Below the pieces are notes generated by a model. That model saw nothing but the letters and a program-made list of their open reading frames with translations. It made no database searches and was not told the DNA's origin. Positions 21,118-31,306 of a DNA stretch of 62,439 bases are shown here, piece after piece. Made by a program: the position numbers and the translations under genes. Each line of letters starts with the position of its first letter. Position 1 is the stretch's first letter. Source of the stretch: Nemertoderma westbladi (taxonomy: Eukaryota > Xenacoelomorpha > Nemertodermatida > Nemertodermatidae); NCBI GenBank assembly GCA_032718475.1, contig JAUCBJ010003334.1, positions 1 to 62,439 of the forward strand, read 5' to 3'.

Positions 21118-22758
21118 CAACGGCTGGAGTGGGTGTGTGACCATATTACTTTATATTTGTATTTGTTTTATTTTTATATTTATGTATGTATTATTATGTA
21201 ATTTTATTTTAATCGTTTTATTTAATTTTATTTAGTAGTATGGTATTTTAGAGATTATTTAGTAGATTAGTGCAATATATATTCGCGTTTATTATTTAAT
21301 TACGTATATTATATATTTAGTGCGACGGCGAGAAATAATTCTTTTTCTCTTTCCTTACTGCCCGTATTACATTATCAATACGTGACTACAGTAAGATGAA
21401 ATCTTCGTACTTACTAAAGTACAATAAAGCCACTACTATATTCAGTATTATTGGTAGGCAGAGTATTAGGAATGCAAAGTTCAGATCCTCGTGTCTCGGC
21501 TAAACCAAGCTCTGGGTAGACCTTGGAAACGACTTGCATCTTCAAACTGACATTGCTTCGTGCAATATTGCTCTCATACCGTATATTAAATAATACATAT
21601 AGTAGCGTGATGTCCCTTTAACAGTAGCGTATAACGCAAAATAAATCTGTTAAACCCTTTGACCATCTGTAATTCTAGTCGATTAAGATATCGCGGCACC
21701 CACCGATATACTTGAAAGACAAATTTCTAGAATCAATGGTTAACGTCCCCAGACAAGTTCTGGAATAAACTGGTGCCCATCCTAAATATTAATTATTAAT
21801 ATTTACAAAAATCTGTCAAATATCAGATCCTTTAAAATTCTAGTCGATTAAGATATCGTAGCACTTACCGATACTCTTAAAAGGACAAAATTCCTAGAAT
21901 CAAGGATCCCAGTCCCCAGACACGTTCTGGAATAAAATTGTGTCTATTTAACATTAAATAATAAAATTTACGGGAATAAATTTAAATTCAGATATTTTAA
22001 TGAATTTAATAAATTGTCATTTTAGTCAATTTATAACATTCCCAAAATTCCATTAATTAATAGATCATGGGAGCGGAGATTCACTCTATTAAGTGTATTT
22101 GTGTACGAGAATCTCCAATGTATAGTCAATAGCCGATAAAATTCATAGAATCATGTATAAAGGGGATATTGACCATTAAAGAATTACTATTAAATAGCAT
22201 CCCAGATCTGTATGCATGAGAATTACCCTAATTCTACCGCTAGCTTTCCATAATGTCACCATGGCAACAACCACGCTAGAATTAGAAGTGAGTTAAAAGA
22301 ACAATAGAAGGCATGCCCCATTGAATAGCATAGGGAATAAATAGCGCACTGCTAGTATCCAAGGATACATAATAAATACAGTGACATTCTGGAAGGTACT
22401 GACTAATGGACAAATGGCCCGAATGTGTGCAGTTTGTTGCAGTTGTGTTGAATTTGTGCGTTTGTAGGTGAATGTTACTACTAAGGTGTGTTTACAGTAG
22501 CGAGTCGCAATTGTGAAAGTAACCTTAACTCTCCAAGAAGAACCTGCAGTACATCTAAGCCTTTGGGACGGACAGTGAAGTGACTTGTGCCGGTTATCGT
22601 TGTCGTTGTGTAGCTACATCGTTGGCGAAAGCACAGCGACGACGGTACATCGGCGCTGAGGATCTTACACTGTCCGGGGGCAAAAGAGGAGTAGGCAGCG
22701 ACGCCCGCTAGCCTAATATATACAAACTCATTATAATATTGATAAACTCATAGCAGAT
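21118..22758 (+). other. Pol-ORF3 spacer with a 165-bp tandem repeat
   Basis: There is no convincing ORF in this 1.6 kb. AATTCTAGTCGATTAAGATATCG starts a unit at 21670 and again at 21836. Both units share CACCGATA/TACCGATA, CTAGAATCAA and CCCCAGACA-GTTCTGGAATAAA blocks. A pyrimidine-poor TGTGTTTACAG at about 22488-22498 could serve as a splice acceptor for a subgenomic ORF3 mRNA; this is speculative. Confidence 0.65.
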
Positions 22759-23565
22759 ATGACTGAGTTGATAGAAGATGATCTTGGTATCAGAGAGCGA
22801 TATACTCTACCTTTACAAGCGTTTGTCGATAGCTTGACACGCGGCGACGCTGGTCCAACTACTACGGAGGATGATGGTCGTTATATCGAACCGCCAATGT
22901 CCCCGGAGCAACTTACGCGTGAATTGGACTATAGAAAGTTCACCGCTCGCTATACGCATCGTAATGGTACGTATATGGACTTCTTAACTACCGGCCATCC
23001 TATCGATTTACACGACATGGACGATGTGGATACCGAAAGGGAAATGGTTTTATTTAAATATCATACCCAACGGAATCGGAATGATAAGCCAAGAATAGAA
23101 CACGAGAACTCTATTCGAAACAGACTTGAAAGAGAAGACGTTGAAGAGCCGGATAAACGCAACGACTTCAACGATTATCTGGAATTCTTGAGAGAAACAT
23201 ACCTCAATATTGCCAGTCAACAAAATCTCGAAACTCGATATCCTCAAGGTATACATCATGATCCTATGATAGAACTCAAACGACTCTATTTCACTATGAT
23301 GTATCTTACCGCCGATCGACCGCTACCTGTCATCCCGGATAGCTTCGAACAGATGGAGGAATATTGTAAAACTGGAGAACGATCACCCGTGTTTCCTCTG
23401 CAGGACATGCGTCTTCGGTATTACTGTGACGAATGCCCTAGACCCAATCAGCAAACGGAAAGACATAAACATCCGCGGAGATGTTGCGCTAAACACAGTT
23501 TTACACGATATACTTACGGGAGTTTCGAGCGAAACCTGTTCGACGTATCCCCTGCGGTCGCTTGA
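22759..23565 (+). CDS. BEL/Pao ORF3, N-terminal part (unknown function)
   Basis: This 268-aa ORF is very hydrophilic, rich in D, E, R and Y, with no signal peptide or membrane segment. Near its end, at about residues 218-253, is a cysteine/histidine cluster (YYCDECPRPNQQ, then HPRRCCAKH) that could bind zinc. It ends at a TGA followed by CTC. The same frame stays open across that stop into the larger second part. I recognise no family. Its position after pol is where an env gene would lie, but it has no env-like features. Confidence 0.7.
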   Translation: MTELIEDDLGIRERYTLPLQAFVDSLTRGDAGPTTTEDDGRYIEPPMSPEQLTRELDYRKFTARYTHRNGTYMDFLTTGHPIDLHDMDDVDTEREMVLFKYHTQRNRNDKPRIEHENSIRNRLEREDVEEPDKRNDFNDYLEFLRETYLNIASQQNLETRYPQGIHHDPMIELKRLYFTMMYLTADRPLPVIPDSFEQMEEYCKTGERSPVFPLQDMRLRYYCDECPRPNQQTERHKHPRRCCAKHSFTRYTYGSFERNLFDVSPAVA

Positions 23566-23577
23566 CTCAAGCGATCC

Positions 23578-26500
23578 TTGAACAAACCGATGATCAGAGT
23601 TCCGGAATACTCGGTCAGACCTCCGCATTCCTCAGTTAGACCTCAAACTCTTGACCCTAATAGTATCACGGATCCTCCCGAACTGTACTCACTGTTCAAA
23701 GATCTAGTGTTACCCGAACAGTTGATCGGTGGCACTCCGGTAGTAGGCTCACGAGACATTCGCCAACCCTACCTAGCTGGATTGGGACGTGGACATCTAA
23801 TATCGCCGTTTAACCCATACAACCGTCCCGGCTTCACCTCTATCCAACCCGTTACGGAAGTCGAAGAGAGCGTCGTACGAAACGCATTAGACGCTATTCG
23901 GCAGAAAATCGGAAAGGGAACGTACGATTGTTTGGAGAAGCGTAAATTGCAGCAACAAGTCCAAGCGGTAAAGGAATTAGCTTTACACCAGTTCGATAGA
24001 GAAATACAAAATCTTGAGGAGGACATCGAACGTGGACGAACCTACTCTTTACAAGAGTTTCTAGATGAGCGTCTACAACAACAAGCGGAGGAGAATCAGC
24101 TCGAGGAGAGACATATAGAACTGGATGAGAGAGAAGAAGCGGCTTTAGCTCAACCCGAAGCGCAAATCCTGATGACGGATCTCTACTCTAAAACCATTCT
24201 TCATCCCTCGATGGTTCCCCATTTCGGAGACAAACTTTTTGCGACGGCACAACCCCAACCGGTTGATATCAACCTAAGATCTCGAGATCTTATCGCCGAC
24301 GCTCCTATGTTGCAGCGTCCGCCCATCGAATCCGCTCGCGTCGATGGTATACTCGTTGAACCTCCGGACAATAGAGCAGATCTTGTCCGTCGCATGGTAC
24401 ACGATGTAAACATACGCGCTAGACCTTTACCGGACTCGTTTTATGGGATCAAAGATCACCCTTATTACGTCAATCTAAAACAATATTACATGGTAAAACC
24501 GGAAGATCCTACACATAGTCTGAAGTTTCTACCGTTAATAAATCCTCTCGATCTTGTCGAACTCGAACAACTGCAGAAACATCTGGATCAGTTAGTTAAA
24601 GTAAACTCGTTTCGAAAACCATATAATGTTTCCAGAATAGAGAAAGAAACAATACCTCCGTATAATCTTGATGGATTCATCAAAACTCGTTTAGTGCACT
24701 GGAATCTTGATGTGTTATTCGAGGAAGAAAGAATACAACGATATGGAGATGTGGAAACATATACCACACAATATTTAAAGTATAAAGACCTGCCTAATGC
24801 TAGCGAATGTGCTACCTTGTGGCATCCTGTGGGAATGACACTCGAAAACGCCACTAAAGAGTGGAACGAAACTCTTAACGTTATCGAGATGTATGGAGTT
24901 GTCACTTACGATAACGAAGGTAGCGTTCCGGTTGGAGAACTTGGAACTACGCGGATGATACACATACGAGGACTCGCTGGTTCTACCCACGTATTTACTC
25001 GAGCGTGTTCCGACGTTATTGATTATTCTTTTGAAACTCTTACTGAGACACAAAAGAAACTCCGACATGGACAATTTGAGCTCGCGCAGCGTTACGTCAC
25101 CGACACCGAGCGCAAACCGGCCATGGGTATCGATGGATCGATGTTACCCCAACCCGTGCTCGAGATGTTGTTTAACGAAGGAATCCTTAAAATCGGCTCA
25201 GCTGTTTATGGAGACCTACAGAACGACTTTCGGAATATGGAGAACATTCCATACCCCTTCGTTGATACTCAGCTGATTGCTCCTTGGGCAGAAGGCCGAG
25301 GTTTCTTCCTCACTATGTACGCCAATACACCCAGCGGTATTACTAAAGTACAACGAACCTCCATCGGACATCTTGCCTTTCAAGAATACGGATGGAATTT
25401 CAAGGTTGGAAATCCTATAAATTACCAACAAGTATACGGAGATCATTATTCTCGTTTATACTTTGATGGACCGTTGACCGCACCTGGCGCCGTGTATAGC
25501 TTTATGAGTGTTCCACTTCATCCCTCCTTAGCTATATACACGATCTTTGAAAACGCAGCACTTGCCGGTTGGCTAGCCGATGTGTGCAGTCGTACCATAC
25601 GCGCCCATCCCTTAATACTTGGAACCAAACTCGCCAAGTTAGATGAACACAATAAATTCATCCGCTTTGAATGTTTCAGGCGCTTTCTGACTCCATTCCG
25701 TAACGTTGATAGTCAGTTCAAGGACCGCGCTCTGACCAAACTCAGCCTGAGAGACTCAGCGGCGGAGAAGCTAAACAGCGCGGGATTTGCCCTTTTTCAG
25801 GACGTTTGTATACAGAACTTGCACTCATCTGTTATACAAAGACCCCGAATACCCACGGGTTATTCTGTCGTCGAAGTTCAGACAGTGGGTCCGCTTGCGG
25901 AGACGGCCGCACCTACCTCAGCTATGCAATTGGAAGACGAACCAATATGCTTAGAAGCTGAAGCGATTCAGCCTACAGCGCCCCTGAGCAGCGATAACGA
26001 CTACGTTTTAGAGTGGTATCAAGGTCCACAATGTCTCACCGCATACGATTATCGACACGCTAACTATGTTTCTCGAAAACGTTGTCGATTATGCGCATCG
26101 AGAGACCATTTCACTCCTATGGACTCAGACGTACCCTGCTCCTATTTCCACGAACAACCAATGATGGAGATATATTGTGCGTATTGCAGACTTAATAACT
26201 CTCATATTTTTGCAGTCTGCCCCCAATTTATGACTCAATGCCACCACTGTCAACTTAAAGGACATGCCAGTTATAATTGCCCCTTTAATCACGATTTAGA
26301 GAGCGTAGATGAAATGATTACCCTGCGCTACATCCGAGCTTGGGAAGCGAACGCGGATTTACATTGTGAGTCCCGTCATCGATACTACCCTGGACGCTCT
26401 TACGAGGGAGTTTACGCGTTCCATCCTTATTTATTCGCGTCTGTGGAACAAAAAACACGTACACCGAGTTACAAACTAATGAAGCGTGTTGGTGAGTGTA

Positions 26501-27012
26501 TTTCCACCAAATTCGTTCGAAAATACCTTAGGAACGTCAATCCTAACGATATTACTTCATACCATTTGATCAATTATATCCGTCAAGACCCTGAGTATGG
26601 CGATTTATTTATCAACTCGCACCCGGAGTTACAGGAAGTATCTCGACAGCCCTACGAATATCGAGCCCGAGAACGCGAGCTGGAAAGAACTATTAAACCA
26701 AGGAAGTTTCTCACCACTCACGGTCCGCCTACCGCCATTGTCCAGACGACCCGTCAAGGACCCGTAGGAGCTGCTGTCCTGAGGCGCGCCCTAAAGGCTG
26801 TTAGACCTCGCTCCACGGAAGTTGATATCGATCAACCAGGTACCTCGACCGGCGGATATACCGATCGCAATCCGAAACCTTCTGATGCAATTGTATTGCA
26901 CCCTTCACCCAGGAGTTATAGCCCTCCTAGTAAAGTGGCTCGCCCCAAAGAGAAAAGGACTCTTGCTAGCCTCAAAAAACTGCGTAAACGCCGTCCGCGT
27001 AAGAAAGACTAA
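23578..27012 (+). CDS. BEL/Pao ORF3, large zinc-knuckle part (unknown function)
   Basis: This 1144-aa ORF is in the same frame as the preceding 268-aa ORF, separated only by one TGA and four in-frame codons before the ATG. A charged, probably helical stretch lies at about 95-180. A cysteine-rich region spans about 836-908: a C-x2-C cluster (CRLCASRDHF), then two knuckles, C-x2-C-x5-H-x4-C and C-x2-C-x4-H-x4-C, six residues apart. The C-terminus is strongly basic (KKLRKRRPRKKD). No signal peptide or membrane helix is seen. The same cluster-plus-double-knuckle layout occurs at 46194-46390 in the other BEL/Pao element. An RNA- or DNA-binding role is inferred. Confidence 0.78.
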   Translation: MNKPMIRVPEYSVRPPHSSVRPQTLDPNSITDPPELYSLFKDLVLPEQLIGGTPVVGSRDIRQPYLAGLGRGHLISPFNPYNRPGFTSIQPVTEVEESVVRNALDAIRQKIGKGTYDCLEKRKLQQQVQAVKELALHQFDREIQNLEEDIERGRTYSLQEFLDERLQQQAEENQLEERHIELDEREEAALAQPEAQILMTDLYSKTILHPSMVPHFGDKLFATAQPQPVDINLRSRDLIADAPMLQRPPIESARVDGILVEPPDNRADLVRRMVHDVNIRARPLPDSFYGIKDHPYYVNLKQYYMVKPEDPTHSLKFLPLINPLDLVELEQLQKHLDQLVKVNSFRKPYNVSRIEKETIPPYNLDGFIKTRLVHWNLDVLFEEERIQRYGDVETYTTQYLKYKDLPNASECATLWHPVGMTLENATKEWNETLNVIEMYGVVTYDNEGSVPVGELGTTRMIHIRGLAGSTHVFTRACSDVIDYSFETLTETQKKLRHGQFELAQRYVTDTERKPAMGIDGSMLPQPVLEMLFNEGILKIGSAVYGDLQNDFRNMENIPYPFVDTQLIAPWAEGRGFFLTMYANTPSGITKVQRTSIGHLAFQEYGWNFKVGNPINYQQVYGDHYSRLYFDGPLTAPGAVYSFMSVPLHPSLAIYTIFENAALAGWLADVCSRTIRAHPLILGTKLAKLDEHNKFIRFECFRRFLTPFRNVDSQFKDRALTKLSLRDSAAEKLNSAGFALFQDVCIQNLHSSVIQRPRIPTGYSVVEVQTVGPLAETAAPTSAMQLEDEPICLEAEAIQPTAPLSSDNDYVLEWYQGPQCLTAYDYRHANYVSRKRCRLCASRDHFTPMDSDVPCSYFHEQPMMEIYCAYCRLNNSHIFAVCPQFMTQCHHCQLKGHASYNCPFNHDLESVDEMITLRYIRAWEANADLHCESRHRYYPGRSYEGVYAFHPYLFASVEQKTRTPSYKLMKRVGECISTKFVRKYLRNVNPNDITSYHLINYIRQDPEYGDLFINSHPELQEVSRQPYEYRARERELERTIKPRKFLTTHGPPTAIVQTTRQGPVGAAVLRRALKAVRPRSTEVDIDQPGTSTGGYTDRNPKPSDAIVLHPSPRSYSPPSKVARPKEKRTLASLKKLRKRRPRKKD

Positions 27013-27081
27013 CTGTTTAGAGTATTTTTATATTTTAGAAACTGTGATTTGTTATATTTTATAGACTTAAATCCCATTTTC

Positions 27082-27090
27082 TGGGAGCGG
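27082..27090 (+). other. Polypurine tract of the large BEL/Pao element
   Basis: TGGGAGCGG ends directly at the 3' LTR. It is short and contains one T and one C, but its position is right for plus-strand priming. Confidence 0.6.
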
Positions 27091-28249
27091 TGTAAAAGCT
27101 TTTGCGTAATTAACCGGTTATTTTCCCTTAAAGTACTCTGTAGTTGGTTTGCCAGGCATAAAAAGGCCGTGTCCTTGCTGTACTTGTGTTTTAGAGGACA
27201 TAAAAGTCATTTCTTCTGTATTTGTACTTTAGAGGACATAATCCGCAATTTCGGGATGCAATAAGCTCGATACTCTTGAAAACAGTGTCGCTACCATGAC
27301 GACGGCTAACAGCTGATATTGCCACGTCGACATTTCTTTGTTTCTTTGTTCTCTCTTTGTTCGGTTGACCAATCAGAGCGTTTTTTGTCTCTGTGTTGGA
27401 GGTGGATACAGAACTCAGTAATTCAGTGTTATGTTTTTGCCCAGAGCCTAAGAACATCGGCTTTTGGCACCTCCGTATATCAGCATTCTTTAGCTTTACA
27501 TTAGTAGGCTTAATTATAGAACGTATATCTGTTATCGAGTCATCTCAGTTAACAATCCATAACTTACTTACCATATCTTATTAATATTACTGCTTTTACT
27601 GTCGGTTATTCGTTATATTTGTTGATGAAATATTATATCGGAATACTGATCAATAATCAGACACCCCACCTTCTTGATATACTAAAGGTTAGAGAGACCG
27701 GTTACAGATAAACGATTGCGACCTATGTTAAGTGGTTTGAAGTGAATCTAATGCTATTTGATAAGCACTACATGGGTCCGTTGCTGTTCTCTTTATATAT
27801 GATAAAATTTAGTGAAGGTCGGCAGATTAGTGTGCAGTATTGTGCAGCATTGTGTATGAGTGTAACTGATAACAAAGCATCTCCTAAAGAATGCGCCATA
27901 TACGTTAATCTATAGCCTTTTCGTTGTGTCTAGTTTAAGTCATAACTCTGTTTACATATTTAGAGCGCCACGTCCTAAAGGAACTGTTAATATTTCCCGA
28001 AAGTGAATAATATTTGTCAGAGATTATATATTACGATCAGTCGAATAATACGGTAGGCTTACACCATCAATCATTAAGCTTCCGAATTCAGTCTCCCGGG
28101 TATATCCAGCGGGTGAATGATTGCGCATAGACTGGCTTCGGCTAATGTAGTGTGTCAAATACTCGTCATAAGCTAAAGAATATATATCATCCAAAAGACA
28201 TTCTAATTTTGGCAGGTTAAACTGTCAAAGGTCTTCAAAAGCGCAAACA
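27091..28249 (+). repeat. 3' LTR of the large BEL/Pao element
   Basis: Same length as the 5' LTR, with three mismatches seen (in the first 270 bases; none noticed later). It is followed by the GTTTC target duplication. The part from 27769 to the end is also present a third time at 30250-30730 as part of the later duplication. Confidence 0.94.
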
Positions 28250-28309
28250 GTTTCAAATTATCGATCTGATAATCTATATGATATCTATAACTTACATAGT
28301 TGAAATAAT

Positions 28310-28825
28310 AGTATGCGGTTTGTTATGTACCTCTACATATTTTGCGCCTTCTTTATTTTTCATTCATTCATCCATTTATAATTTACGGGTTAATTGTATG
28401 GGGTAACGCGACCCATTCAATAATTAATCCTATCCGCACTAAAATTAATAAATTACTGCGTGCAATCACGTTTAGTGATAGATTTTCCTCCACTGTGCCT
28501 ATTTACAAATCTTTGAATATTTTACCTATCCAAGCGCTCTACAAATATCAGGTATTAATATTTATGTATAATGTTTTAAAAGGTAATTGTCCAAGCGATT
28601 TAAAAAAGGTTGTTTTCTAGAACTGACGCTGTCCATTCCCATAGAACACGGTCGGCTAGCCAAAAAATTTTCTATATTCCATCAAATTGTATTCTTGTAT
28701 CTCAAAGATTACTAAAATATCAGGGTCCTTTTTTGTGGAATTTATTGCCTACTTCAATTAAAGAATGTCAATCATTAAACATATTTTCTGCTAAACTAAA
28801 AAAATATTTAATTAATGAACTGTAA
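28310..28825 (+). pseudogene. Non-LTR RT fragment, copy 1
   Basis: The thumb motif LLYFSFIHPFIIYGLIVWGN is readable from about 28330 to 28400. The frame then breaks near 28610 and continues in another frame (28610-28825) through the usual C-terminal sequence (HSHRTRSASQKIF ... LPTSIKECQSLNIFSAKLKKYL). The 3' UTR ends near 29350 in a short AAACTG repeat. It is 5' truncated and frameshifted, so inactive. The group is CR1/Jockey-like; the exact clade is not settled. Confidence 0.82.
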
Positions 28826-29351
28826 CTGCGGGGTCTGGTGCTTTGGTCAGTTTTCATTGCGGTGTCGCTAACGGCTCGTATTATTAACGTTGTTGTCTAT
28901 TCCGTTATCCACTTATAATTTGGGTTTAGTTTATTTCTAACTTTGCTCCTTGTGTGTAATTTTTAATTCAAATGTCGTGCCTACGTACAGATGGATCGTC
29001 ACAATATATGTATTCATATATTTCTACGTGCTTTAATTTTAATTATATATAACGTATACGGTAGTAATTCTAATAAACACAATACGTACTGTATTAAAAT
29101 CGTCAATAATCTTCTAAACGGCGCACAGCCACGTAATAGCTTTGCTATATTGCTGTGTTGCCCTTTTCACTATTACCTAGTTAAATTTTAATTTCACATT
29201 AATTTTAAAACTTAACGCTCCGGCACTTATTTCCAGGAAATTAACTGTTTGTAATATACGTAATTTTGATTGTAATTTTTTTTTGTTATGTATATTGTAT
29301 GTACTTTATATATATATTAGTGAAATAAATAAATAAACTGAAACTGAAACT
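28826..29351 (+). other. 3' UTR and (AAACTG)n tail of the non-LTR fragment
   Basis: This non-coding stretch ends with AAATAAATAAATAAACTGAAACTGAAACTGG, a short simple repeat of the kind left at non-LTR 3' ends. A 66-codon open stretch inside has no motif. Confidence 0.65.
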
Positions 29352-30216
29352 GGTATATTGAATCGGTGGACTGACCATCCATTGACTGAGGTGCTTCAAA
29401 GCGGTTTTGAACTTCTACTGTGTAAGCAACCTTTACTGCATAACAACCAACAAACCAAACGAATTGTTGTTGATTCACACCAGATATCTATTGCCCACAC
29501 CTTCCACATGCACCAATACACTGTTTCTAGAACTGCTTTCTATTGCATATTAAATACTGAATTAGCACAAAATCGAACCAGCCTAAATACAAATAGCACA
29601 GCAAGACTGACTGCTTGCTACATACTACTGCACTGCAATAACAGTATTACGCCCTACATACATTAGCTAGGGACCCCCCCCCCCCCCCCTTATTACAAGA
29701 TACTTTTAGCTTTTACTAGAGCGGCCACGCACCCATTATTATTATTATTAATTACAGAAACCTGGAAACATATTCCCTACAACCAACGTTCCATGATGCA
29801 AGGAGTTGCAAGATAACTGTTGATTCTATATACCCCAGTCAACATATGAATATTGGCGCTCGGAGGATTACATTCTATTGAACTTGGAATCGGATTCCAT
29901 TGAACTTATATTATGTATAGTATATGGCTGAACATATGGGTGTGGTAACCCAAAAAAAATTTAGAGAGTTTTATAACCAACTTTATTTTATTCAGTATTT
30001 TATTGCCTTTTTACTCCTGAATGTTGTCATTTCATAGCTCTTTGAGGAAAAGAGTTTTGGAAGAAACAAAGTTTATTAGAAACGATTACAATGTCCGTTT
30101 ATTGCTTACCTACACGACGTTCTTAGGTAATAATTTGATAATGGTTTTTGAAATATTCCATAACTATTTAGTAATTTGATATTAATTAAATACCGCATGC
30201 ACAATGCACATTCAAC
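29352..30216. other. Non-coding flank with a C16 run
   Basis: No gene was recognised. A run of 16 C lies at 29674-29689 and a short (ATT)n follows. The open stretch at 29358-29666 has no motif. Confidence 0.6.
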
Positions 30217-30249
30217 GTTAAGTTCAATGTCGGTTGTGGGTCGGCCACG
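30217..30249. other. 33-bp spacer between the duplication copies
   Basis: GTTAAGTTCAATGTCGG... is unique sequence between the two copies and does not recur after copy 2, so the duplication is not an exact head-to-tail one. Confidence 0.8.
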
Positions 30250-30790
30250 TACATGGGTCCGTTGCTGTTCTCTTTATATATGATAAAATTTAGTGAAGGT
30301 CGGCAGATTAGTGTGCAGTATTGTGCAGCATTGTGTATGAGTGTAACTGATAACAAAGCATCTCCTAAAGAATGCGCCATATACGTTAATCTATAGCCTT
30401 TTCGTTGTGTCTAGTTTAAGTCATAACTCTGTTTACATATTTAGAGCGCCACGTCCTAAAGGAACTGTTAATATTTCCCGAAAGTGAATAATATTTGTCA
30501 GAGATTATATATTACGATCAGTCGAATAATACGGTAGGCTTACACCATCAATCATTAAGCTTCCGAATTCAGTCTCCCGGGTATATCCAGCGGGTGAATG
30601 ATTGCGCATAGACTGGCTTCGGCTAATGTTGTGTGTCAAATACTCGTCATAAGCTAAAGAATATATATCATCCAAAAGACATTCTAATTTTGGCAGGTTA
30701 AACTGTCAAAGGTCTTCAAAAGCGCAAACAGTTTCAAATTATCGATCTGATAATCTATATGATATCTATAACTTACATAGTTGAAATAAT

Positions 30791-31306
30791 AGTATGCGGT
30801 TTGTTATGTACCTCTACATATTTTGCGCCTTCTTTATTTTTCATTCATTCATCCATTTATAATTTACGGGTTAATTGTATGGGGTAACGCGACCCATTCA
30901 ATAATTAATCCTATCCGCACTAAAATTAATAAATTACTGCGTGCAATCACGTTTAGTGATAGATTTTCCTCCTCTGTGCCTATTTACAAATCTTTGAATA
31001 TTTTACCTATCCAAGCGCTCTACAAATATCAGGTATTAATATTTATGTATAATGTTTTAAAAGGTAATTGTCCAAGCGATTTAAAAAAGGTTGTTTTCTA
31101 GAACTGACGCTGTCCATTCCCATAGAACACGGTCGGCTAGCCAAAAAATTTTCTATATTCCATCAAATTGTATTCTTGTATCTCAAAGATTACTAAAATA
31201 TCAGGGTCCTTTTTTGTGGAATTTATTGCCTACTTCAATTAAAGAATGTCAATCATTAAACATATTTTCTGCTAAACTAAAAAAATATTTAATTAATGAA
31301 CTGTAA
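30791..31306 (+). pseudogene. Non-LTR RT fragment, copy 2
   Basis: Same fragment and same frame break as copy 1 (parts at 30823-31101 and 31091-31306). One substitution changes Thr to Ser in the SVPIYKSLNIL region. The tail ends near 31832. Confidence 0.82.

Larger units (their letters stand above)
9664..28249 (+). mobile_element. 18.6-kb BEL/Pao LTR retrotransposon with extra ORF3
   Basis: Two 1159-bp direct repeats (9664-10822 and 27091-28249) start with TGT and end with ACA. They differ at only three positions that I could find. Both are flanked by GTTTC (9659-9663 and 28250-28254), a 5-bp target duplication. Between them lie a 2.2-kb leader, BEL/Pao gag-pol, a 1.6-kb spacer with its own repeats, a two-part ORF3 and a purine tract next to the 3' LTR. 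Typical BEL/Pao elements are roughly half this size. The near-identical LTRs mark a recent insertion. It sits beside a non-LTR RT fragment that begins near 28310. Confidence 0.95.
27769..30216 (+). repeat. Near-tandem duplication, copy 1 (2.45 kb)
   Basis: It contains 481 bp of the BEL/Pao 3' LTR, the GTTTC target duplication, a non-LTR RT fragment with its 3' tail, a C16 run and AT-rich DNA. It matches 30250-32709 with about five substitutions and two length changes: a 9-bp insertion and three extra Cs in copy 2. Confidence 0.95.

Noticed and set aside
20392-23565. The TGA codons as selenocysteine codons
   Set aside because: No SECIS-like element was seen and integrase has no known selenocysteine position; point mutation or readthrough is simpler.
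22759-27012. ORF3 as an envelope gene
   Set aside because: The position fits, but no signal peptide, membrane helix or glycoprotein-like cysteine pattern is seen; zinc knuckles point to nucleic-acid binding.
30250-30730. A third BEL/Pao LTR, suggesting another insertion
   Set aside because: It starts inside the LTR and is followed by the same flank and GTTTC as the real 3' LTR, so it is part of the later duplication.
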